A DNA stretch of 64,000 nucleotides. It comes from Chondrosia reniformis (lineage: Eukaryota; Porifera; Demospongiae; Chondrillida; Chondrillidae). Below the pieces are notes generated by a model. It saw nothing but the letters and a program-made list of their open reading frames with translations. It did not search any database and was not told the DNA's origin. The translations under genes and the position numbers were made by a program. This document shows, piece after piece, positions 15,001 through 23,305 of the stretch; positions within the stretch are counted from its first letter, which is position 1; each line of letters begins with the position of its first letter. Location: assembly GCA_947172415.1 (NCBI GenBank), contig OX359190.1, forward strand, positions 9,238,001-9,302,000, read 5' to 3'.

Positions 15001-18000
15001 TCACAGTAAATTAGTAGATTACTTTGATATTTAAAAGACTTCAATTTATGTAGTTAGTACCTCATTACAGTAAGTGAGATAAGTGACAAAAGTGAAGTTC
15101 ATCCAATATCAAATCGAACTCTCTTTTTTATTCATATTATACATATTGTTCATATACATATATATGTAGCTAGTATTAAAATTAACAAAACAACACTATA
15201 AAGTTTACAAAACCACACAGTGCTTGTGTCATGAATATTAATCAACAATGTACACATTTACACACCTATAAACATAGGTACATACATGTACCTATAGGGA
15301 TAAAGTACTAGTAGTAAACAGGATATGTGTATTACATACGTACACATCAGGTTCAATACATATCCTGTATACACACAGTTCAGTACACAAATTATAATGC
15401 AACAATAACAATTATTATATGTACATAAACACATAAGAAATATACAGTATACCAGAGGTAATTTAACCTTGTTGCTGTCCTTTGGGCATATTATAATATC
15501 CAGAGCATACCAGTACAGCAATGGGATATGACAAGTTTACAAGACCACACAGCATGGATAACCATTGTCACTTAGCAACACCGGAAATCTAGAAGGTTCA
15601 CTGGAAACACATACCAACACATTAATACGGCTACCGGATGCTATATTAACCCGCGCGCTTTGGCGTCATTCCAAGGTACGGAATATTCTCAGGAAGTAGC
15701 TGTTAATATATATAAAGCAGAAATCAAAACACATCATTTTAGCAAGCGAAGCTGCTCTAGTAAGAAAGGTGGTATTACAACTCTTACAGTAGTTGCAAGA
15801 CGATACAAAACAACTGAAATTGGTACTAATAATAAGACCAGTTGATTTGAAATTATTAAATAAAATGCTATATGTATCTGTAAATATATATAATTAAAGA
15901 ATACATGTACTTAAAAGTTAAACACCTATATAATACCTGTATAATTTAAAATCTAAGATTGTACTCCCAGGGTATATTAATATGGGCTTCTATTCTGGGT
16001 TACTATCCCAACGATGCTTTGAATACATAATTTAACCTTGTAAACAAATACATGATAGTATTGTATTCCTTAAAAGCATTTGTTATATTGCTTCGTCAAC
16101 CAAATAATATGTAGATAAGAAATTGTAGTTGTACAAATGTCTATAAACCCCTTGTGTTGTGTTTTTCTACTCTACGACTGCCCATGCATATTGCTAGATA
16201 TGTATTTCCTTGAACAAGGTGAAGTCATTGTTTCAAGGGACTACTAATTACTACCAGGTCTAAATGTTTGGTGCTACCTTCAAATATAGAATACAAAACT
16301 TAACAGAATGTAGTTTAGGTTGAGTTAGCTGATGCTTCACACTATTAATAATTAGATGCGTGAAAAGTACATACCAGGGGATTTTACCATGTACAACATC
16401 ATATATTTGTGTTTGGATGTTATTCAATGTATCTGGTACTGGTATAATGTAATACTGTATAACATGTTGTATACATAGGACATATCCTGTTGAAATTACA
16501 AGTTTACCAATACATATTAGTACATCTCCTGTTGAAATTACAAGTTTACCAATACATATCCTGTTGAAATTATAAGTTTACCAATAAATATTAGTACATC
16601 TCCTGTTGAAATTACAAGTTTACCAATACATATCCTGTTGAAATTACAAGTTTACCAATAAATATTAGTACATCTCCTGTTGAAATTACAAGTTTACCAA
16701 TAAATACTACGTATTCCAATATTATCCATAGATTCAAAATGTGTCACGACTCCAAAAGAAACATAGTAACAGGACTTGATTGGAAGGCAAAAATGAAGAA
16801 AAACTTGAACTCAAATGGGTACAGTTGGACTGATATCTCTAAATCACTACTGTCACTGTCCAAGTTCATGGCCACCCAATCAATGGACAAACAAATCCTG
16901 GTAAGTACAGATTGTGAATTTCTATTAACATAACAGACAAAACAATACACTTACTATAGGCATTGGATCTTCATAAGGTGAAAGGAGACAGGCATATATT
17001 TCCATGACTTTTGTATACAATTAGACACAAAATTTATACATTTTCAGAGAAATTCTGTTTCAGTTTTAATATATAGGCAGACAACTTATATACAGTGGAC
17101 CCTCGCTTATCCGGACCTTGAGTATCCGGCCGCTCAGATTATCCGGCCTTAGATTCCGTTTCTAATTACCGTCCATCGTTTAATAGCGTGTACGAGTTTA
17201 CGATAATGGCTAGCTGTAGCAATGTCTTTTTGAAAAGGAAGTGTAGTTGTGATACTTTAAAGACCAAACTAACTTATTTGAACTAACCACTTGACGAAAT
17301 CAACCGAAATATTACTCGTTCCTCGCTTGAAAATCTTGATCGAGGCGGCATTTCTTTTGCTTCACATATCTGGTCGTTTCAGTTATCTGGACATAGTCCG
17401 GTCCCGTTGGGTCCGGAAAAGCGAGGGTCCACTGTACTAGCTTAAACAAGTCTTCACTTCCTAATCTCTAATTTATACTCTAAAACATATATTAATAATC
17501 AATCAATGTTTTGCAGTCATCCCATTTTTGCTTATTATAGCTACACAATGTTCCATTGACTAAAGAACATAATATCTTAGTTACAAAATTTCCTCTCGTC
17601 AAAATTAATCATCCTTTTTACATTTAATGGCTTACACTATAGCTGCAGTTCGACAAGGGTAATGTAATAGTACATGGGAGACAGGTAAGTCCTCTGATAG
17701 AAGAGTTTGTGCAGAGAGGAAGAGAGAGAAAGATGGTACAAGAAGTTACCAGAGGAAATGAAGAAGCAGTATTTCCAAGATTTTGAGCATCTCAGGATGA
17801 ACAATATATTCACTTGTAATGTATGTAATTGAAATATTAATTTTAGATCATGTGATTAACAAGCAATATGCTAGTGTTCCATGTACACTCATAACTGTAA
17901 CCTGCATACCTATGTATTAAATGATTACACTTACAAACATTAATTTTGTTGATTTTTTCTGTATGTACTGTAATAATAACATACATTCCATATCACCAAA

Positions 18001-21000
18001 TTTGGTATTTAACATACCCTCATACTGTTTATATAGTGCATGATAAGTAATTAGTAGTGCAAATTATTGATCAAGGGTTATCACCTAATCCACTTCCTGA
18101 CCCGTGCGAGAGGGTCCAAAGAAGAAGAAAGGTTTTTTAAGGTGAGTTTTTCTTGTACGAATCAAAATGCTTGCTCTAAGAATATATGTTCTATTAAGTG
18201 CAATTTTCCCTTTTCCAGTCAACCTAGTCACCATGAGCCGTCTACAGGAGCTCCCATGAAAGCAGTGAGTAGTGACACTGAATCTACTCCCGAACTACCT
18301 TCCCCTCAATCTGTATCCTCGCAGCATAATCCGAAATATGTAAGTATAGTAATTTAAGATCATGTAATTAATAAGCAGTAATTATTATATCCTGTTTTCA
18401 CGTACAGAAAAAATCAACAAATATTGTGTAATCCAATCATTCATTTTTTGGTAAAACACATGCATCTACAGTTATTGAGTAATAATAACATATTCTTATC
18501 ACCAAATTTTGGTACATAATGAACCCATATACTGTATCCCAGGTAAAAATGAATGCAAAACCTCTCCAAATACGTATATCCATAATCATATTTATGTATG
18601 CTTATAACAAAATGGAGGTAACCTTTGTAAGGAAAAATACTTCAACTTTCTAATTTTCTGCAAAATTTAAGAGAACATCTATCCACCTATATTAAAAAGT
18701 TCTGCAACTGTATACTTGTATCTGGGACAATATTTCAGTCAAAATTCAGACTCTGGAAATTATTGAAGAATTAATTCCTAAAGGTAGTCTAGAGTCCCTG
18801 TGATACACAACTTTCTTCAATTGCCCATGAATCTCTTCATCCAAATTCACCTTTTACCACAAATAGTACACCCTTATCCACAATTAGATTCATTGTTGTG
18901 TCCTATTGCCACAAAGTAACAATTTATACATACATTAAGAAACCTGTCTCACCACAAAGTATACAAATAAAGTGCAGTGTAAAACCTCCTCGTAAGAGAG
19001 GCAATGCAACATACTGAACATTAACATGGTATATATACTAAGAGGCCATTCAGTACTGGTGCTACACTTCTCCATGCTAAAATATCAGTCCGGACATTGA
19101 GGTAAACATTACCATGTAATTACACTATGACTACTTGTACGTACAAACACTTAGACCTTAGTATTCATAAAACACACCAACTTGTACTAACCCAGAAATA
19201 AAAACAGGTAATGACGTCATGAATAGAACAGCTGTAAAAATAGTAAACAAGAGGGCGGCAAGAAACAATCTACCAGTTCAACAGTTAAACAAGGTTCGAA
19301 ATTACAAAACAAGGCATGCTTTCGAAAATAAAGACCTGGTAATAATGTTATTTAGTTTTCAGAAAGCAAGAAGTGAAGCATTTCCCTAAAGGTCTTTGTC
19401 CCTTTATTCCAATTACTAAACCATACACTGCATGAGATAACACAGCTTATCAGCTCTAGCTTAGGCTAAATGGAATAAGGCTTCAGACACTTGTAAGGTT
19501 AATATCATATCCTGGTTAATCATAGCCCGATATATATCCATATCATAGCCTGGTTAGACTGGCTATGTTTTCTGTTTTCTGTATATGTAGATGGCTAGCC
19601 ACTTAGCAGTTAGCAATGAGCCATACTGTTTCCCAGAATCAATGATGGCAGATTATGATGATTTAGGAGTGGGAGGGAGGTCAGAGAAACCTTTAAATGA
19701 GTACAACAGGGTTGCCAAGATTACAATACTCATTCAACCTCTAAGGAAAATAACTAAATGGATACTACCATCTTCAAGAGTTCTAGAGAAGATCAAGAAA
19801 TTCTCAATCTCACCACATCAACAACACCTGCCTTGCATAGTGAAGCCACCATCCAAAGGTGGTCCTGCATCATCCAATGTGATATTGCTGAATGGTGTGG
19901 AACTTTGTCTTGAAAAGTGGTTGGCACACTTACAGAGGCAATGCCTCATAAAACACACAGTTTTCGAGTAAAATACACTAACAAAGACATCATTATTTAA
20001 AATTTACAACTGAAGCTCAATTTTTGTAATTTTGTCTACAGTCTCTTTGCTAATACTGACTAGTGTATATTTGTGTAAGTCTAATGGCAAACTTTGCACT
20101 TATCCGTAGCAATACACAGTTCACAATTAATATAACATTTTGGTCCATGGACCCTCATCAACTAAAATAAATTACACATAACCAACAGTTCATTTATAGA
20201 GGTAAGAGGTGAGTGTATATTTATATCTAAGTTATCCAAGATTGCAACTTATAAATTTGTAGCCCATATAATATAAAATAGTGTTTTCGATTTGTTAAAT
20301 CAGCAAAATATTTGTAAATTTTCCATTCATAAAAAAAGTTTTGTAACTAATTGCTGCCTAAATGAATGTACTTTCTGCCGAAATATGTTTACCAAACATT
20401 ATTTAATACATTCCTATGTACTTTGAATAATTCACACAAATCAGCTCTAAAGCTTACTTTATTGGTAATATTGATGACCTGAGGAAGGTCACTGATTGCA
20501 GCTTCACATAGCATATGCACCATCTCAGAGCTACCTACACTAGCAGCACAATGGAGTGCGGTATCACCATCCTGAATAGGAAAGGAAGGGAATTATGTAC
20601 ACAAAGAAAGGTGAACAATCAAGTCAGGATTTGATAAATTGATCAAATCAAATGTCTACAAAGCTTTTAAGCTACATAAGTGTACAGTGTACACATGAAG
20701 TAGCACTTTAGACAATACAAAAAACAGGCAACCTATAAAAGTGTTGAAATCGTAACCTTCATTTTTACTAATGAATGAAAAAGACCAAGGGCTATAAGTA
20801 TGAAAACAGTCACTTCTAAAGTAGTGAAAACCCAAAGTGTCAGGATAGGAAGTCACAGAAATCCCATTAGTACAGGCACTTGACAGGTTTGTGGTACTTT
20901 CCCACAAACCTCCCTCTCTTGTCTGAGCACCACAACAATGAAGTCACAGTATACATAGACACCCATGGACCAATCATTGGTCTACCAACAGAATGTGGAG

Positions 21001-23305
21001 TACACAAAATGGCTTCTTTTTATCAACAATGAGGCAGTTCAATGTTTACATGTGAAATGACCAGATAAGTGAGGCAATATACAATGTACCTTTCTTATTA
21101 GAAATTTAGAATACTTACAGTAATTCATGGTAAGAATGAGAGCCATAGTTTAGTCAAATACTATAAATATGCACCATATAGTAAGTGTCATTCTTGCACA
21201 CGCATGACAATGTGTACAAAATTATAGGCAAGTCCAACCACCCCATATAACTGACACACTGACTTGTAAGAGTCTACTTTACTTCACACACATGTAATTA
21301 CCTTGTTCTGAATACCCAGTCTAAATGAGACATGGTGCACCATTACACGAAGCACTGCTGTCATCTTCTTGTTCACTGCAAGATGTAGACATGTTTCACC
21401 ACTGCTTTCATCAAGGAAGGAGATATCTACTTCACTGCTTTTCAGTTCCTGAATGATCTTTTCATTATCTGATTTGTTAAGCAAGCCAAATAGCTTTTGA
21501 TTAATCTGTTAAATGAAGTGGTAAGGAGTGTTTACAAGATAATCAACAACAGTGCATCTGATAACAAAACAGAGCACTCTGATTTGAGTAGATTTGCTAG
21601 CTCCTTTTACCAAATTGCAATACATTACATTCATCCATTTGATGAACATAGGGTTTATACTTCTATATATTATTCTATATAATCTAAATCTATATAAAAT
21701 AGACATACGTAGGCCTATAGACAATAGACATAAGGCTAGCAGATCACCACAGAGGTCTAGTAATTTGATTTTTTCATATTTGTTGAATTGTTACAACTGC
21801 ACTATCTCATGCAGTTCAAAAATGTGAGAAATGAATGAATATCCTTATTTTAATTATAACTCAATGTTTCCTACAAGAATAAGGTGTATTAATATTTAGA
21901 CCTAAAAAGTCTACAATTTTCCACAATCCAAAAGGTATTCTCTTTATAAAATACACAGCAGAATTATCAAAAAATCATGTCATTGTAGTATTAGCACTTA
22001 CGAGAACATGTTTCGGATTATGCTGCGAGGGTACAGATTGAGGGGAAGGTAGTTCGGGAGTAGGGTCAGTGCCACTACCTACCGCCTTCATGGGAGCTCC
22101 TGTAGACGGCTCATGGTGACTAGGTTGACTGGAAAAGCGAAAAATGAACTTAATAGAACGTATATTCTTAGAGCAAGCATTTTGATTCGTACAAGAAAAA
22201 CTCACCTTAAACCTTTCTTCTTCTTTGGACCCTCACGCACGGGGTCAGGAAGTGGATTAGGTGATAACCCTTGATCAATAATTTGCACTACAAATTAATT
22301 AATACGACGTCACATATGTACTACAGATTTGCAGAGTAATCACTTTGTATTAATACCTTCATCTCTAAGGTTATCCAGTATCAGGGTATGGGCTGCTTGT
22401 TGCTCTTGAGTTTCTATCAGAATCTCACAGAATTTCCTCAGTCCATGGATCGGTCCATTTCTAACAAGACAGCGAACTAGTGCATTCTCCTTCAAAGATG
22501 GAACTGCTAAAGGATTGTTCAAAATGCTCTCCTCATCATCTGTTAATATTTTAATCTCTCTCAATTTGCTCAACATTTCATGCCAACTGAGGTGATGAAA
22601 TGAACCACTTGCATGCAATCGGTTGATAATGAGTTCAGTTGAACCAGCTTTTAAACCTTCAATTTTTTCTAGAAGTTCAGCTATACAAGAGGTATATATA
22701 CATAACTAGTATAGAAAGTATATTTATACATTTAAGTATATGTACATTATCTAGGTTGCATTTGGGAAATAAGAAACTACATACAGTACTAATAGACCAA
22801 TAAGTTTACCAAGAATCTCTATCTATTAATGGCTTAAACATATACGCACATGCACTCCTAATACTATATACATGCACAGCATATTAAGAATAACTTTCCT
22901 ACCTTCCTCTTTGCTAAACCTCTTCCCTTCTTTCTTAATGGGTAGCTCTAAAGTAACGCTCCTTCCCAGTCCTTGATGGTAGTCGTCCAACAGATCTTTG
23001 GATATTCCTTGGAGATACTTCACATGTGATGCTCCAATGATGTCACAAAACATCTCAAACTCATGAAACGATTTCTTGTGTAAGCTATCCAAAAGGGTCC
23101 CTGCTTTCTTATAAGGTGTTGGCTGTGACTCAATGGTTTGCTTCTCATAGGCTGAAATGATTCCATTGCTGAACAATTTTGGCAGAATATCTTCAACAGA
23201 GAGTATTTCGATTAGAGATGAATATTGTCTTTGAAGTACATTTTGAGCAATTTCAGTCTTAAACTTCCTTTCCTTTCGTGATATAGGAGCAAAATCTTTG
23301 GCCAT
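1..23305 (-). CDS. CARD-CARD-ankyrin-coiled-coil-COR-like protein, partial at the left edge
   Basis: Multi-exon gene read leftwards from the ATG at 23305. Coding exons: 22903-23305, 22357-22680, 22206-22287, 22002-22128, 21302-21505, 20458-20571, 8971-9152, 8376-8487, 7891-7959, 6637-6798, 6415-6573, 5450-5497, 5210-5377, 4244-4315, 4016-4070, 3648-3733, 3256-3334, 2696-2841, 1368-2495, 638-991 and 1-383. Every junction is GT-AG and the codon phases fit throughout, which is the main reason to treat it as one gene; 4457 coding bases give about 1485 residues. Domain order: CARD-like 1-100, CARD-like about 142-240, Pro-rich linker to 312, ankyrin repeats 312-478, acidic stretch to 516, coiled coil about 517-760, Pro-rich to 815, COR-like about 1160-1358. 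CARDs assemble innate-immune or death complexes, so an intracellular sensor or scaffold is inferred. I see no NACHT or ROC GTPase. Splitting into two genes at the 11.3-kb intron remains possible. Confidence 0.78.
638..2495 (-). CDS. Exons 19-20 of the large gene: COR-like C-terminal module
   Basis: A 1128-base exon (1368-2495) followed by a 354-base exon (638-991), both phase 0. Residues MSPEEVLVALQYFKEGGHLM, then FYP, a hydrophobic 'VVIDRSVVLNALLTL' strand, then the next exon's DEKSLPNGILEECLLQSIW and a LVALMEHLCIF helix followed by FLIPALL. This order (helical repeat, 'late gate' GxLxYF, dividing hydrophobic strand, short loop, LxxLMExxxxC, FLIPALL) resembles the COR part of Roco and DAPK-type proteins. 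The ROC GTPase that normally precedes COR is not visible. Assignment is by pattern only. The preceding ~290 residues are unrecognised. Confidence 0.55.
3256..8487 (-). CDS. Exons 8-17 of the large gene: acidic, coiled-coil and Pro-rich linker
   Basis: Ten small exons. The first (8376-8487) is Glu-rich with EEPEVEVRSKAKQARSSSL. Exons 7891-7959, 6637-6798, 6415-6573, 5450-5497, 5210-5377 and 4244-4315 are charged heptad-like helices, for example VEMREEVKILREKCSTQQKR and VRKLQDKVNQLEGVIAKKKK, so a coiled coil for oligomerisation is likely. Exons 4016-4070, 3648-3733 and 3256-3334 are Pro/Gln-rich linker. The 63-base intron 6574-6636 has no in-frame stop and is a multiple of three, so retention would add 21 mostly hydrophobic residues without shifting the frame. 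Confidence 0.7.
4680..5179. mobile_element. 500-bp TIR element (MITE-like), TA-flanked
   Basis: Terminal inverted repeats begin CAGTGCATAAAAAAGGTAAC at 4680 and end with the reverse complement at 5179. Both ends are flanked by TA, as for Tc1/mariner/pogo-type insertions. The interior is rich in GGTTAA/TTAACC motifs. A minus-strand ORF at 4763-5014 resembles nothing I know. It lies in the intron between exons 4244-4315 and 5210-5377 of the large gene, 31 bases from the latter. Confidence 0.75.
6070..6238. repeat. Long inverted repeat with remnant of a hammerhead-like centre
   Basis: Arms of about 60 bases (6070-6133 and 6170-6238) pair almost perfectly: ATCTTTGGAAAGG at the left edge, CCTTTCCAAAGAT at the right. 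The centre holds GGGTTGAAAC on the minus strand, matching the stem-II/GAAAC half of the copy at 11071-11080, but CTGATGA is missing. The flank to the right (6235-6262) resembles the flanks at 45305 and 48785, which ties it to the same repeat family. Intronic in the large gene. Confidence 0.7.
6867..7603. repeat. Intronic tandem repeat, about 270-bp unit, nearly three copies
   Basis: Units start at 6867, 7141 and 7408 with TGATTTACGGGCTGTTGACA. The third copy is cut short near 7603 and followed by a more diverged fragment to about 7800. Each unit contains a short CCTAACCCTAACC run. Copies differ by a few substitutions and small indels, so the expansion is recent. It occupies most of the intron between exons 6637-6798 and 7891-7959. 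Confidence 0.9.
8065..8198. repeat. 20-bp minisatellite, about 7 copies
   Basis: Consensus AAGAAATAGTCTAGTGAGAT is repeated about seven times with single-base variants (TCTGGTG, GTGAAATG). It lies in the intron between exons 7891-7959 and 8376-8487 of the large gene. Confidence 0.92.
8971..9152 (-). CDS. Exon 7 of the large gene: ankyrin repeats
   Basis: A 182-base exon with acceptor TTGTACAG at its right end and donor GTACGT at its left end. It encodes two ankyrin units, DGNTALHFSCRGGHSEVSQV and DNHTPIQVAVEQGHMGIVQF. It ends in phase 2 and joins in frame to the acidic exon at 8376-8487. Positions up to 9017 are outside the tandem duplication; the part from 9017 rightwards is copied at 11976-12120. 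Confidence 0.75.
10800..11432 (+). CDS. Candidate two-exon gene in the long intron, unrecognised, 122 aa
   Basis: Exon 10800-10979 starts with ATG (MIATLERMSEGYNLDQIVSG), is 60 codons long and ends at a consensus donor GTAAGT. Exon 11244-11432 follows acceptor TTTACCAAAG, is open in the matching phase, and ends in TAA after KKTSKPVF. Together they give 122 residues of no family I recognise. The intron holds the inverted repeat with a hammerhead-like centre. The motif IVSGLTW...LNSNG is weakly echoed in the candidate at 16739 (IVTGLDW...LNSNG), so the two may be related. It may be real, a transposon fragment, or chance. Confidence 0.4.
11013..11177. repeat. Inverted repeat with hammerhead-like core at the centre
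   Basis: Arms around ATACTGAAATTATTGAGCAA (11022-11041) and its imperfect complement (11147-11166) enclose, on the minus strand, CTGATGA (11094-11088), a stem-loop GACC-TTCG-GGTT, then GAAAC (11074-11070). This is the order of a hammerhead core with stem II capped by a UUCG tetraloop. Stem I is absent in this copy (only TTG between the ACGTA side of stem III and CTGATGA). Confidence 0.6.
11976..12120 (-). pseudogene. Truncated copy of the ankyrin exon
   Basis: The acceptor and start (DGNTALHCSCRGGHFEVSQV) are preserved, but the exon is cut at VAVEH by the duplication junction and runs into a G run with no donor site. It is therefore not usable as an exon of the large gene without reading into transposon sequence. 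It differs from the parent at several codons, so the duplication is not very recent. Confidence 0.85.
11976..13797. repeat. Tandem segmental duplication, copy 2
   Basis: Direct repeat of 9017-11975. It lacks the 9985-11450 segment. It carries its own extra insert at about 13283-13580, beginning GGGCCACTGAAGTGG and containing GTGACGTCAC, which may be another mobile-element fragment. Its right end lies inside the left TIR of the transposon at 13752. Confidence 0.85.
13940..14134 (-). pseudogene. Transposase N-terminal HTH fragment (pogo/Tigger)
   Basis: A 64-residue open stretch with EMKVKLIRVINEIPKPTQKE and LSEHFGIGRNTVSNILKK, a Psq/CENP-B-N type DNA-binding helix-turn-helix, ending RSQYLEACESN as in Tigger proteins. 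It is stopped and frameshifted before the second HTH. Only the DNA-binding half survives. Confidence 0.85.
14187..14607. mobile_element. Inverted-repeat insert nested in the pogo-like element
   Basis: CAGGGTTTCTTTTCAAGGGG at 14187 is matched in inverse by CCCCTTGGGCAAAAAGCTG...GAAACCCTG ending at 14605. The interior includes a C run near 14517-14543. The G/C-run-rich ends and the CAGGGTTT terminus recall the sequences at 45640-45780 and 49110-49260. It probably inserted into the older transposon. Confidence 0.55.
16486..16705. repeat. Tandem repeat with core CCTGTTGAAATTACAAGTTT
   Basis: Six copies of a core of about 27 bases (CCTGTTGAAATTACAAGTTT then ACCAATA) are separated by short alternating segments such as CATAT and AATATTAGTACATCT. 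The array is a higher-order tandem repeat, not a CRISPR array: the intervening segments themselves repeat. Confidence 0.9.
16739..17786 (+). CDS. Candidate two-exon gene in the long intron, unrecognised, 99 aa
   Basis: Exon 16739-16900 (54 codons, ATG) encodes MCHDSKRNIVTGLDWKAKMK and YSWTDISKSLLSLSKFMATQ and ends at donor GTAAGT. Exon 17649-17786 follows acceptor ATAGCTGCAG in the same phase, encodes FDKGNVIVHGRQVSPLIEEF and ends TGA after EEAVFPRF. The intron contains a complete pogo-like MITE (17093-17434). No family is recognised. Earlier exons may exist. Both splice signals are good, but there is no independent support. Confidence 0.4.
17093..17434. mobile_element. Pogo/Tigger-type MITE, 342 bp
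   Basis: Near-perfect TIRs CAGTGGACCCTCGCTTATCC (left) and the complement ending ...GGGTCCACTG (right), each flanked by TA. The CAGTGGACCC terminus and TA target are typical of the Tigger/pogo group. There is no coding capacity. The termini are related to, but distinct from, those of the element at 13752. Confidence 0.93.
18058..18339 (+). pseudogene. Broken copy of the CARD-gene linker exons
   Basis: Homologous to exons 22206-22287 and 22002-22128 of the large gene and to 34166-34440, in the opposite orientation to its host intron. One C is missing in the CTGACCCGTG stretch, which shifts the frame in the first exon. The second exon (18219-18339) still reads SQPSHHEPSTGAPMKAVSSD and keeps a donor site. 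No CARD or ankyrin exons accompany it, so it is a pseudogene fragment. Confidence 0.85.
19219..19971 (+). CDS. Candidate two-exon gene, unrecognised, about 166 aa
   Basis: An ATG-started 40-codon stretch (19219-19338, MNRTAVKIVNKRAARNNLPV) ends at a weak donor GTAATA. A 126-codon open stretch (19591-19971) follows acceptor TGTATATGTAG in phase 0, with RVAKITILIQPLRKITKWIL and PCIVKPPSKGGPASSNVILL, ending HTVFE. Either part could stand alone. Composition is less AT-rich than the surroundings. No family recognised; a domesticated or decaying element is possible. Confidence 0.3.
20458..21505 (-). CDS. Exons 5-6 of the large gene: ankyrin repeats
   Basis: Exon 21302-21505 (204 bases, phase 0 at both ends) encodes 68 residues with GETCLHLAVNKKMTAVLRVM. 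Exon 20458-20571 (114 bases, phase 0) encodes DGDTALHCAASVGSSEMVHM. Both match the ankyrin consensus (G-x-TALHxAA...G) and start at the Asp-Gly position used for one-repeat-per-exon ankyrin genes. The next ankyrin exon, 8971-9152, also begins with DGNTALH in phase 0, which supports splicing across the 11.3-kb intron. Confidence 0.75.
22357..23305 (-). CDS. Exons 1-2 of the large gene: two CARD-like death-fold domains
   Basis: Exon 1 (22903-23305) opens with MAKDFAP and shows a CARD-like pattern: a helix with VEDILPKLFSNGIIS, then EKQTIESQPT, then LLDSLHKKSFHEFEMFCDII. Exon 2 (22357-22680) has a second such unit with ILTDDEESILNN and LVRCLVRNGPIHGLRKFCEIL. The splice between them is phase 1. 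The spacing of leucines, the Glu following the turn and the Phe-x-x-Phe-Cys end are typical of CARDs, though a death-effector or other death-fold class cannot be ruled out by eye. The second exon is nearly identical to 33778-34101 on the other strand, while exon 1 is only about half identical to its counterpart. Confidence 0.72.

Noticed and set aside
15660..15845. Plus-strand open stretch beginning TTG near a GC-rich patch
   Set aside because: There is no ATG, no homology and no supporting splice partner; the GC-rich patch (ACCCGCGCGC) alone is not evidence of a gene.
16486..16705. Regular repeat array that resembles a CRISPR
   Set aside because: The intervening segments repeat too, there are no cas-like genes, and the genome is eukaryotic; it is a tandem repeat.
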